Shown: piece by piece, positions 28,202 through 38,811 of the stretch
How positions within the stretch are numbered: the stretch's first letter is position 1
Layout: each line of letters begins with the position of its first letter
Notes under the pieces: model-generated
The model's database searches: none
What the model was told of the DNA's origin: nothing
Seen by the model: only the letters and a program-made list of their open reading frames with translations
Assembly: GCA_964035795.1 (NCBI GenBank)
Contig: OZ038321.1
Span: forward strand, 20,896,283 to 20,960,282
DNA: 64,000 bases
Direction: 5' to 3'
From: Pterobdella sp. o SKG-2022
Taxonomy: Eukaryota > Annelida > Clitellata > Hirudinida > Piscicolidae
Made by a program: the position numbers and the translations under genes

Positions 28202-28300
28202 TCATTTTAAAAGGGCCGCAGAAGTTTCAATCATTTACATTTACTGCATTCACAACGCGTAAATGGTTTAAACTTCCGCGATCCATTTTAAAAACTTTTC
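28202..28300. repeat. Short imperfect hairpin
   Basis: GCCGCAGAAGTTTCAATCAT on one side and, reverse-complemented from the other side, TCGCGGAAGTTTAAACCATT. The arms are about 26 bases with a loop of roughly 25-30. It could be a small MITE or a transcribed hairpin; nothing else identifies it. Confidence 0.4.
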
Positions 28301-28540
28301 AACTCATAATAAGCCAATGTTGGAATTGCTTACAAGTGCCCAATAAATTCAACGTTTTCAGTAGTTCAATAGATCCTAGTAGATCTATTTAGCGAAAAAT
28401 GAAAAGTTTGAACTTGTTCGTTAAGATTTTGCAGTCTATACTTCCAATCTGTTTTTTTTACGAGATTGAGTATATTCATACATATTTCGTACATATGAAT
28501 AATTTTACAACTAAAATTTAAGAATTTCTTTTTTCAGCAT

Positions 28541-28984
28541 ATACCGAACTCAAATAAAATTATCGAATTTGATATATGTTTCTATGACCCTGATTGTTAT
28601 TCTCACAGAGCATTTGAAGCAAGTTTTCAAAGGTGTTGTTGCTTATAAGGGCTTCTCCAATGGGTCGGACACATTTATGAGTCTCAATACAGAGCTGTTG
28701 ACTGGTTTAGTGTAGATATGCAGAAACACTATTTTCTCCACAAAGTTATACTTTATGACGGTTCGTTTTATAGAAATTAGCGAGATTGATATCGATAAAT
28801 TGCGTTAAATGAAAATTAAACCATAGACGAAAGGGCTGAACATGATAAATGGTATAAGAAAGCCATGAATCTTCTAGATACAGAAACTCTTGGATTGAAT
28901 GATAGGTTTTTAGAAAAGAGAAAAGAATCCACTGATGCTTTATTGGATAAAAAAGATTTGCATGTTTTTAAACTTTTAGAAAAT
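28541..28984 (+). other. Possible exons of an unidentified gene
   Basis: After an acceptor-like TTTCTTTTTTCAG ending at 28540, two frames are open. One reads FDICFYDPDCYSHRAFEASF up to a donor-like AAG|GTGTTG; the other reads TEHLKQVFKGVVAYKGFSN to a stop. From about 28822 to 28984, a third coding-like segment reads DKWYKKAMNLLDTETLGLND and ends in NITFHIAM. None matches a family I recognise. They precede the cysteine-rich segment and may belong to the same broken gene. Confidence 0.22.
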
Positions 28985-29421
28985 ATTACTTTTCATATTG
29001 CTATGTAGTTCTAATTACAAAAGGAAGTGAATTTAATAAGCAAGAATTACGTGTTTTCATTAATCAATGTCAGTAACTCAGTGATGTTTTCAAGCTTCAA
29101 TTATGAATTGAATTAATTTTTATATTTCAAACAAAGTGTGTTCAGTTTTCACCGGTTCGAAAGGTCTTTGTTAGTACCAGACAGGAGAATGCGCACTAGG
29201 CTGCCAACGGGGGGAGGTACACTAAAAGATGCGGCATTAGTTAGTATACTGTGACAGATATGGTTAAAATATTTTGCTTTAAACGTTTTGGAATCCATTT
29301 CTTGAGATGAGGGAATTGAAGCTATACTTTGCAGAAAGCGAGTTTACAATAAGATTAATAAGTTTGAAATTTTTTGTATGCATCGATAAAAAAGGTACTT
29401 TAAAAATTATTTCCTAAAACA

Positions 29422-30021
29422 GTGTGCCCAAGCAGAAGATACGAGCATGGTTGTTTCAGAGAGTGCAATTGTTTGGAAAACGGACCTTGTCTCTTCTCGA
29501 AAGAATGTCTTGATGGGTGTGATTATGACTGGAATAGTCTAGCATGTGACCGCAAATATGGTTCGAAATATTACAGGCCTTATACAGAAAATAAAAGAAC
29601 GTAAAGAAAATAAATATAGATGAACTTGCTTAAAAGATGTTATTGTGGAACAAGGGTTTTTTAAACAGGTGAATGTTCCAATGGTTGGCAGAAGTTCTAG
29701 CAGGAAATCATTTGTAGGGCTGCAACAGGAGAGTTTGTTTGCTCAATTATGTTATTTATATTAGAAAATGATGACCAGCCATTAATTATGAATAAAATGT
29801 TCCATGAACATAGTAAGAAATTTTGAGTTTTAAAACGACAGCTATGAGCTGAAAAGAAAGAAGCCGACGTGTTGGAGAAACTTCTTGGGAGCAAACTGCA
29901 CACAGATATGCAAGTGTAAAGATAGACAATCTTGCTATCTTCATATTTTAGATGCCTTAATAAATGTGATGCAAGCATGAAAGGAAATTCTTGTTCTACT
30001 CATAATCTTGTTAGTGTGTAA
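29422..30021 (+). pseudogene. EGF-like/laminin-type cysteine-rich sequence, probably broken
   Basis: After a good acceptor (CCTAAAACAG ending at 29421), the frame reads CPSRRYEHGCFRECNCLENG and continues through further cysteines to a TAA at 29602-29604. The C-x9-C-x3-C-x-C spacing is that of EGF repeats found in scavenger-receptor-F, MEGF and Tie-type proteins. Two further pieces follow: GECSNGW (from about 29669) and GANCTQICKCKDRQSC (about 29890-29937). The last then shifts frame to RCLNKCDASMKGNSC, ending near 30021. The family is usually extracellular and binds ligands or cell debris. In-frame stops and a frame change suggest a pseudogene or missed small introns. No transmembrane or kinase part is visible. 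Confidence 0.5.
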
Positions 30022-30740
30022 TGGCTAAAAAATATGAACTACTTCACTTCAAGATCTTCAAAAAGATCTTCAAATACTCTGTGAATTAAAGCTTTTTGAA
30101 CAAAGTCTAAGAAAAAAAAAATGAATGAGTTCATTTGTTTTCGATACTGATAAATTTAAGCTTTATATAGGATGGGATTTAAGAATCAACAAAAAAAGAA
30201 ATTTTTTATAATAATCCATTTTGAAATAACTGTCTTTTTGCTAGTTAAATGTATTTCTCATCACACTAACTACTCGTCAATCGTCATCTATCAAAATAAA
30301 AGGTCCATTCATCATTAAACCGGCAAGTTAATTTTCTCACTACCTTTATAATCACTTTAAAGACAGAGGTTTTACAAGTTACAAATGTTATTAAATATAT
30401 CTTTTAATCTCCTTTCGATAATTCTTTCACTGTATATTAATGTACGTTATAATGTTTTACCTTGTGGTGAGCATCTATCTAATTGTTAAAGTGTAACCTT
30501 TTTCAAATTTTTGATTTTTTCCTCAATATATTGGGATTCAACACTAATAGATATTTTTTCAACTTTTCAATAAGTTATCTATAAAAACTTGCATATTTCT
30601 AATTCAATCGGCCACCTATCCACAAAAAAATTTTTATTTTTTGCATTTAAAAAAAAACTTTTATAAAAATATGAAAAAAAAATTTTTTGATGAAATTAAA
30701 ATATTCTGATGATAAATTTCGTTTATAATTATTTTGTTTC
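30022..30740. other. AT-rich spacer
   Basis: Nothing recognised between the cysteine-rich segment and the LINE remnant. Confidence 0.4.
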
Positions 30741-30743
30741 AAA

Positions 30744-31446
30744 TTAATGAGGTTGGACATTCAGAGCATTAACTTTTTGTTTCCAGCCTTGTCTGTCAAA
30801 AGCCTCCACTCTACGAAAGTGGTTTGTTTTCAGATTCTTGTCAATCATTTGCTGCCAGATCATCTTCGGTCTTCCTTTACATTGTATATTTTTGATGTTG
30901 AAATCTCTTGCCAGCTTAGACCACATGGTTCCATTTTCTCAAAGTGTCCATACCAGCAAAGTCCGGACTTTCTGAGTCATAATTCAAGTGGTTCGGTGAG
31001 AAGAGCCTTCACTGCTTTTTTTTCTGAGTAGTTAGTGACTCTACCCAGCAAAGTTTGGGGTTTTTAGCTTGCGAAACGTTGGATTGTTTCTTTAGTCATT
31101 GCTCAATTTTCTGATTGTACCTTAAACGCATGACGTATAAATTTTTCCAAGTAGTTTTTCTAAAAAAAAGCTTGTATGAGAGAATTGATTTACAAACTCC
31201 CAGAGCTGTCCAGCTATGACTTATACATTTAGAAGTTGACGCATCAATAGAACCCTTAGAATCCTGTACAACTTCTAGATATTTGAACGTTTTCACAATT
31301 TCTACTGCAAAGTTTGTTACCGGCTTACCAAGCTGGTCTTGTTGGCATACTGCGCTTTTGAGCATAATGGCATTGTTTGAAGTAAAGAGTCTTTTCAGTT
31401 TTGAGCATCGATGATGTGTCCAATTTTTAAACATAACACATTTCAT
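30744..31446 (-). mobile_element. Degenerate LINE remnant (RTE/Jockey-like 3' part of ORF2)
   Basis: In minus orientation, 31446-31096 contains TFKYLEVVQDSKGSIDAS, the post-catalytic segment of many LINE reverse transcriptases (normally FKYLGSVV...). This is followed by CWYGHFEKMEP near 30960 (family form RWxGHVxRM) and by CKGRPKMIWQQMIDKNLK at 30926-30744 (family form GRPKxTWxExVxxDL), ending after DRQGWKQKVNALN. Frame changes separate the pieces, so it is inactive. It differs from the L2/CR1-like copies elsewhere in the window. The catalytic palm and the endonuclease are not present. Confidence 0.7.
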
Positions 31447-31756
31447 CGAATTAGAAATGTGTTACGTTTACATACTGCACATGACTGAAATGTCCATGGA
31501 AAATAGCACACATGACGAAAGTTTTAATTAAAAAAATTTTAATACAATGAACGATGACGGAGGTGACAGTACAATAATTTATAGGAATTATTTAGTCATA
31601 ATGATAGTAAAATAAGAATGCTGCGTTTGATACAAAATTAGAGGAATACGCGATATAAATAATGAAATAGGATTCAGAAGTACAAGAAAAATGTTCTATG
31701 TTATAAAAAAAACAATGTACTTCTTATTATAAAAACACTTAAAACAATTAAAATAA

Positions 31757-31937
31757 AACTACCCACATCGTCTTTTCCGCGGTTGAACAAGGAACGAGTT
31801 GCTCAATGAGTGACCAAGTTGAAGTGGAAAAATTTAGCACAGGTCTAACTTTTTCCATCATTTTTGGCATCATAGATAAAAAAAAAACAAAAAGAGAAGA
31901 GTTCAAGGAAATCTTTTACTGCTACTACATGCACTAG
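31757..31937 (+). other. Coding-like island, possible first exon
   Basis: A GC-richer stretch carries an open frame with ATG at 31806-31808 reading MSDQVEVEKFSTG. A donor-like ACAG|GTCTAA lies at 31842/31843; without splicing the frame ends at TAG 31935-31937. The upstream bases (ATCGTCTTTTCCGCGG) could be a leader. No family is recognised and no second exon was found, so this is tentative. Confidence 0.22.
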
Positions 31938-32929
31938 AGAAGAAATGCTCGAGCAACAACACCAATAAATTGTATTATATGGGGTGAAAAAAATTTAAAA
32001 ATTTATCAAACGTATACAAGTCAACAAATTAGCTAATTAAAGAAAAAAATATATCAAAAATAAAAATTTAACTGATGCAGAATTAGATCTAAGTAAAATG
32101 AGGTCATAGCAGAAGTATTAAAGGCTAAAATAACAAATCAGGAGTTAAGAAGAGCTCTTTCAAGATGATTACAGCCAAAATATCAAGAATAAAATGACGT
32201 AACTTTTTAAATACATTGTATGCATTTTTCCAAGCTATTCTTAACAAAATATCGAATATGAAGACTTTTTAATACATTTTTTAGAATTTTCGCTAAGTAT
32301 AGATAGAAATGCTAACGTTTTAGGTAAGGCTATATTTATAAAAAATTCTAGGTTTTGTTTTTCAATTAATGTATTTATAAATTTTTCACATTTGAAGTTT
32401 TTTAGTAAACTATCTTTGACGTATATCTTTTGAAACAATGACTTTTTATTTTTTTCATCTTAGACCACTGGTAGCAACCTGATTTCAGATTTTAAAAACA
32501 AAACCTGAACAAAAATATATAATTATTATCTAAAATTAGTGTAAGTTGAATTTTTCATATAGTTTTAACTCCAACTTGAAAGGTTTCACCAGTTCCCACA
32601 TTTCATCTAAAACATTTTAAATTATCCCAATTATCATCCAATTAAGTTTTTCGAAAAACGTTAAGTTTTAAAATTTCTTAATGACATAAGCTAATTCAAC
32701 AAAATAGAAAAATTTTCAATAAATGAATAATGTACCTTTACCATGATATATATAATAAGAGGTACTAATGTCCTAGATATTATAAAAACAGATTGGTATG
32801 GAAAACTGAGTAAAATAAAAGTTCATTAGAAAGAGAAAAAAATTTTAAAGAATAATAATAGAGCAGTTTCAAAATTTTAAATCTATACCGCTTTCTTTTA
32901 GACAACATATTTAAAGAATGTTACATCGT
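31938..32929. other. AT-rich spacer with one hairpin element
   Basis: Nothing beyond hairpin family copy C (32245-32440). Confidence 0.4.
32245..32440. repeat. Palindromic MITE-like element, copy C
   Basis: The reverse complement of the right part reads through GTGAAAAATTTATAAATACA, CCTAGAATTTTTTATAAA and TAGCCTTACC to AAAACGTTAGCAT. This follows copies A and B in the same order. The left arm (GACTTTTTAATACATTTTTT) is a diverged partner of the right arm. The whole is a worn palindrome of about 190 bp. Confidence 0.55.
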
Positions 32930-33780
32930 TTGTCATCACAAAGAAGACGGTTTCATTTTTACATTTGAATCCTTTCACAAAATCCCTCAAATATCTGTCC
33001 AGGCAATATCAGCATTCGTGCCTTCTATTCACACCCTATTTTCACAAAACCTTTTTAAGCTCAATATCAATAAAAAATGCGATTTTCACAGTACAAATTC
33101 GTGCATAAAAACACTGCCAATAAAAGTTAGTATGGCTGGTCAGAATATCAACATTTATCGAATAAAACTACTCGGCGTCATCATCGATAACACCCTCTTC
33201 TACGACCAACACATTTCTATAATAGCCAAACAATGTCATTTTAATATCAAAGCCATCAAACATACGCCTAACCTTGCAAGCAGTTCACAATCTTGCGGGT
33301 GTCATCTTCAGACTCATCTACAGCTAGTATTTTTTCTATGCTCTTCCATCTACGCTCATCAGAAAATTACATATCGCAAGCATTATTTTGAACTGCGGCA
33401 TTACCACCTTATCAAATCTAAATCCCCTCACTGGCTCCATACACCGAAAGATGCCATTTACAACTCATTTTCATCAACTTTCTCTTACGAAAAATGGAAT
33501 ATCTTTCAAACTCACAAATAATAAAAAATTGTCTTATAGAGCAATAGACTTACTACTTTGTCAAATATTTGGCACAAATGAGTCTTTCACTCGTCTTACA
33601 ATCTATGTAGCCCCATCAAGCTGGTTCTCTGATATCAAATTCTTGGAAAATCGATTAAACCTTCGTTCATAACTTACTTTATGCTCGAAAACTTTTCTAA
33701 AATTATATTTTCGCCATGTAATGCCTCTGGTGCAAATTGCAGTTTTTGTAAAAAGCGCATCAAATGAATATTAAAAAAAT
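32930..33780 (+). mobile_element. Degenerate LINE remnant (CR1-like ORF2, 3' part)
   Basis: The frame 33018-33521 contains YRIKLLGVIIDNTLFYDQHI and CHFNIKAIKHTPNLA, the conserved post-palm segment of CR1-like ORF2 (family form: VKxLGVxIDxxLxFxxHI ... FHIRALRHIR). It continues to KSPHWLHTPKDAIYN. The overlapping frame to 33672 carries NKKLSYRAIDLLL and FLENRLNLRS, resembling the family C-terminus. Frameshifts make it non-functional. The sequence differs from the L2/CR1-like copies 1 and 2, so it is another LINE lineage. Confidence 0.65.
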
Positions 33781-34930
33781 TATATGTTTAAATAAATCAA
33801 TAAATAAAAGGTTCAAGAAGCAAACCAACACTGACAACGCAGTTAACTCAATTACTTTTTCCTGTTGCAGTCGAGTGCTAAAAATTAAAATGAGAGTGTT
33901 AGTTTCTATTTTTAAACTAAATTGAACCAATTTTTTTTATCCAGAACTTTGAAAAAATTCACATATTTTAGTTATCTGATAAAAATATATTTTCAAAATT
34001 ATTCTTCAATCAATGAAACATTTGTAAAACATTAATGATAATTACACGTGATTTTTTAAAATTACTTTCCAATAAAGTTATTATGAAAATATAATAATGT
34101 GTTCCTAGGTGCCGTGAGGTTTATTTTTTTATTCACATAATATAAAAAGGGCTCACAGTCTCCGAAGAACCGTTACTGGTTTCAATGCGTATATGAACTT
34201 ATACACTCGTCGTGCTAAAATCTTTTACCTTTTTTATATTTGAAAACATATATGACTTGCACTATAAAATTTTCAACCCAAGAGATTATATTTTGAAATT
34301 TTAAATGAAATGAAGAAAATTGCCTATTGAACTCATTTTAAGGTTTGTATTTATTACTTTTATTTAAAATTTTTTTTCGTAAAAACCAAATAATTTGAAA
34401 AATTAGTTTGTCCATGATTTTATTTATTTTTAAATTTAGAGTTTCAAATTTAGTTTTGAAGCTGGTGTAAGTAAAATTATTTGTTTTGCAAACAAAAATT
34501 TCTTCAATAAACCAGAAATTAAAAAATTTTCAGCAGTATATTTTAATTAAAAAATCAAGATTTTTATTCACATAACAGAGAAATAGCCAATAAGAAATTT
34601 TAAAGAAAAAAAAAGGATAATTTTAAAGAATATATCAAAGCTGTAATTATGCAAATAACTTGTGAAAATAACAGCTCTAGTAAATACCAGTTCAAAAATT
34701 TCTCAAATAATTTTCAAAAAGTTTTCTAATGTATTTGAAGAAAAAAAATATTCAAACTATTAATTGATACTATTCATGTGTATTTCAAAAACCTTTCATA
34801 AAATCATTTTGTATTCATTTGGAGTGTGAGAAGATTTCATTTGGTTGCATTCAGAATGCAAAAACTTTGAAAAACAGTTTAATGTTTGAAATCATTTTGA
34901 AAGCACAATTTATCCATAAAAACCGGTAAA
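33781..34930. other. AT-rich spacer
   Basis: Nothing recognised. Confidence 0.4.
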
Positions 34931-34937
34931 AATCAGA

Positions 34938-35116
34938 TTAAAACATGTGTAATTTTCCATTCCATCCAATATGTCCTTTTGTCGGATTGATTCCTTTTTT
35001 AATGGTGTCGTAATAAGTTCTGGCTGAGACATGCCCCGAAATTCCGAGCAAAATGTAAAGTTTGAAAATGTTTAGCAGTATATTTTTTTGTAGAAGAATT
35101 AAGTTGGTATTTATAG
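34938..35116 (-). CDS. Possible terminal exon of an unidentified gene
   Basis: On the minus strand, a strong acceptor (TTTTTTCTCGCTCTATTCAG, ending at 35117) is followed by an open frame to TAA at 34940-34938. The translation includes LLNIFKLYILLGISGHVSA and RTYYDTIKKGINPTKGHIGW, then NGKLHMF. A hydrophobic segment followed by a short polar tail would fit the C-terminus of a small membrane protein. The composition is more coding-like than the flanks. I recognise no family and cannot place the upstream exon, which would be entered in phase 2 (two bases before the first full codon). Confidence 0.35.
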
Positions 35117-36199
35117 CTGAATAGAGCGAGAAAAAACGATGCATAACAGCAAACTTCATACCTAAGACAAATTCTACTTAAATAATTTATTCTTTTTGAA
35201 AGCAAATTAGTGAAACCAAAGAATCGGTATTGAAAAATTTTTTTCAAATCTTTAAATAAAAAATCTTTATCTTTTGGCGTATAAAATACTGCAATGAAAA
35301 GGTTCCAAAATTCTTTTGTTTTATTTACAAGATACAAGCCTCACAAGGGAGATAAGACCTAAGCAGTATTGTTATGAAGCAAAAAGATTTGAGAAATACA
35401 TAAAATTTAAAAAAAAAGATAGTATTCATAGAGGTTTTTTTGTTCATTTGCTTTCATCAAAACAGTTTTTTTTCAAAAATTTGTCAAAGCGTTTATCCAG
35501 AGGCGTTCAAAGTTCTCCGGAAAAAGCTTATTGAGATGTGTTCAAATTTTAAAGAACGCAATCATAAAAACGTATACATATATAATAATTTTAAAGATTG
35601 ACTTTAAAATTATAATAGTTTTTGAATTATATATAATTGTATGGTACGGAACTTAATGAATTAAATACGAAATTTTTGAAAATGTGAGTACAAAACACAA
35701 ATGCGTGTAACATCCGTTTCAAAAGCTCAATTTCATGTATTTCGCCTTTTGACGTTGTATAATGAGGCATTTTTAATGATAATCTATGAACTTTTCAAAC
35801 ATACAATCATAAATTTATAAAAATAAACAAATAAAGTTCAAAAGATTTAAAAAAAATTTTTTTTGGTAAAAAACGTGATTTTTGTAGAATTCTAACATAT
35901 AAAATGTTATATTTATGAAAGAAAAGTAACCAAAAAATGTAACAAAGTGTTTTTTGCAAGAACCAATTAAATTAAATTTTACAACTTTAAGGCAGATTTA
36001 TGCCAGTCAGTTCATATAAAAATCAAAAGGGTTTTAACCACGTAGGTGTCTGTCGTAAAATACACTATCATGCCTTTTAAAGAATCTTCTGTTTTGAGGC
36101 AACTTCACACGCATGCATACACGAACAAATTAATGAAGCATCTTTTGATGGTTATAAAAGCCATGAAAAAACATCATTTCTTTAAATAGTTTTCGCTAG

Positions 36200-36364
36200 C
36201 TTACTACTGAATTTTTAAAATTATTATTTCCAAATGGATTAGAAAACTTCTCGATTGGAAGTTATTTCAAACTGAGTTCAGTGAACGAGACTCAAATCAG
36301 GGAACTTGAAGTTATCTTGGACTGTAATCAATGTATGCCTTACTTCCTTGTCTTTATAATATAA
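36200..36364 (+). other. Coding-like island of 54 codons
   Basis: After an acceptor-like TTTTCGCTAG (ending 36199), an open frame reads LENFSIGSYFKLSSVNETQI and then RELEVILDCNQCMPYF, ending at TAA 36362-36364. Residue composition is more like protein than the surrounding AT-rich frames. No family is recognised and no partner exon was found. Confidence 0.22.
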
Positions 36365-37255
36365 ATTCAGCCTAAAAAAATAATTTTTAATATAAAGCAA
36401 TTAAAAAAATTAATTCCAAAAAAAATTCTAATTTTAAACATTGCGTTTTTTGATGAATTAGGTTTTCGAATGCAAGACTGTCTTGAAACCTTTATAAAGT
36501 CTATTTTAAAAATTTGACTTTCGACATAGTTTTAAAAAATTTTGAATTGAAAGTTTTAAAGGCACTCAGAAGTGCAGTTTGTGAGGTGTGTGACTGCAGC
36601 AACTAAATCATGTCTCTTCTTCAAACCCACATTTTATTCAATTTAGATTTAGATTTCTTTTTAGAATATTTTCAGAAAGAATGTTTCTTACAGGAATGAA
36701 CGTGTTTGATTGAATAGTTTTGACGAGGCAGCATCTTTTGTAGCAGTAATATTTATGGCAAAAAATACTTTAGCCATGAATCATGAAATATTCAAAAGCT
36801 AGTTCCACACTATCTTATCGAATTTATTAATGATATCATTTCTGGCTGAATGCTGGTTTCCAAATGACTTTTCGTTTTTTTTTATAAATTTTTATGTATA
36901 AAAGTCGTTGTTCAAAATCTCTATAAAAAAATAATCATTTTGAAAGAAAAATGAAACCTACAGACTTGTGATGCCGCAAATACGGCTCTGCACAACATTT
37001 CAAATATATTGCTGCATTGCAGACCAAAATTTAACTTTTTAGCCTTTCAAAATATTTTCAAAACGGGCTTTCAATGGTAGTTTATTTTATTTGATGATGG
37101 TTTGAACTCCAATCATATAATCAAAAAAGTTTTCGAATTATTTAAATTAAAAATTTATTTCAAAAAAATTTTAAAATTTTACAAAATATTTATAAAATGT
37201 GTGAAAAAATCATGCAGAAAAATGTGTGAGCGAAACATGCAGATAAATTTTGAGA

Positions 37256-37382
37256 TAATTTTATTAAGTACAAAGCTTTTCGTTAACAAAGTAACACTAT
37301 CAAGTACGTTAAAATTTCACGTATTTTAACGTACTTGATAGTGTTACTTTGTTAACGAAAAGCTTTGTACTTAATAAAATTA
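37256..37382. repeat. Perfect 60-bp inverted repeat with 7-base spacer
   Basis: Bases 37256-37315 and 37323-37382 are exact reverse complements over all 60 positions, separated by TTCACGT. The arms contain CAAAGCTTTTCGTTAAC and AACACTATCAAGTACG. This would fold into a very stable hairpin or cruciform. No similarity to the other hairpin family beyond AT-richness. It may be a young fold-back element, a hairpin-RNA locus, or an inversion/sequencing artefact. Confidence 0.95.
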
Positions 37383-38020
37383 CCTTTAGTGTTCAAATAA
37401 TTTTCAGTATTTACTTTGGCTAAAGAAGATTATAAATGTTGAGATGTTGATGTTTGTCTTATGATTAACAGCTTGTTCTTTTTGAATGTTTGCAATTTCA
37501 AAAAGAAAAACATGGTCGAAACCAAATTCGATTCATCTTAGACTCATGTTTTTTTTACTCAAAATAACCCGAAAGCTCTGAGCTAATCTCTGATCTTCCC
37601 ACTAAAAACATTTCCATTTTTTTGCTATTTTGCTTATTTTTTCATTTCACTTTTCATTTGATTAGTTAGACAATTAGAGTAGAGTCAAAAAATCAGGAGT
37701 GTCCAATTGGAAGCTGATTATCTCAGAACTGATCACATGATAAGGTGTGACGTCAGCATAATGTATTCTATAAAATTTCACAAATAGAATAACATTGGTC
37801 CAACAAAGTTTAACTCATTCTACTTTTCTTTCGGTGCGTTTTATAACTTTCAAGTAAGCGTATTTGGGCCATTTCATTAAGGCTCGTGCTTCAGTCTTTG
37901 TGGCGGTTTGTTTTGAAATATCTTTGAGTTTCATTTGTTGTAGGTGTGTGTCAGTTTTGGTGTCTCATTTAGTGAGGGTGTAACGTTTAGTGCCAGTTTT
38001 GGGAAGCGTAAGTTTATATC

Positions 38021-38112
38021 TGGTGTGTTTAAGTATTCTTAGATGTATGTGTGGTGGGTTTCAGTATTCTTAGACTATGTGTAGTGTGCTTGAGTGACAT
38101 TAGTTGTATGTG
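38021..38112. repeat. GT-rich minisatellite, three ~31-bp units
   Basis: Units begin TGGTGTGTTTAAGTATTCTT, TGGTGGGTTTCAGTATTCTT and TAGTGTGCTTGAGTGACATT, each ending in ATGTG, with periods of 31, 30 and 31. It lies inside a GT-rich stretch (about 37920-38160) of clear strand asymmetry that is unlike its AT-rich surroundings. Confidence 0.6.
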
Positions 38113-38559
38113 TGTTGTGACATGCGCATATGTGTGGTGATGCGCATGGTGTATGATGGATGGATAGACGCACTATGTCAAACATTTCTTCAAGTGTCTT
38201 GGCTTTGCTTGATGAGGTTATTTTTTATACCAAAATTTTATTCATCGATGAAAATTTCATAAAAAGCATTGAAAAACTGGAAAATTCAATACTTTGATAA
38301 AAAACACTACGCATGGAATAAAGTATTAAAATACTTATAGATTACGCAGAACAGCTTAAACCAAATATTGAAGGAAATAAAGACAAAGTATTTGTTAAGG
38401 TGGATTAAACACTTATAATTGGAAAATGAACTGTCAAAAAATGCATTATAAGTTTGAATCAATTTGAAGTTTTAAGCTTTTCAGAACTTCAAAGGTCCAA
38501 AAGTAGTTATGACTTTATTGCTTGTTTGGCTGTTTTTAAAAAGTTTTATTATGAAAGTA

Positions 38560-38809
<250 letters not shown>

Positions 38810-38811
38810 CT

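Larger units (their letters stand above)
25363..28540. other. AT-rich intergenic stretch downstream of the GPCR
   Basis: 3' flank of the GPCR gene, hairpin family copy B and one short imperfect inverted repeat (28202-28300). No other exon recognised. Confidence 0.4.
35160..38559. other. Spacer with scattered coding-like pieces and repeats
   Basis: Contains a candidate exon (36200-36364), a perfect inverted repeat (37256-37382) and a GT-rich region with a minisatellite (38021-38112). Otherwise AT-rich with nothing recognised. Confidence 0.4.

Noticed and set aside
29697..29978. 93-codon minus-strand frame with several cysteines
   Set aside because: The plus strand of the same stretch carries EGF-like cysteine spacing (GANCTQICKCKDRQSC), which explains the composition better.
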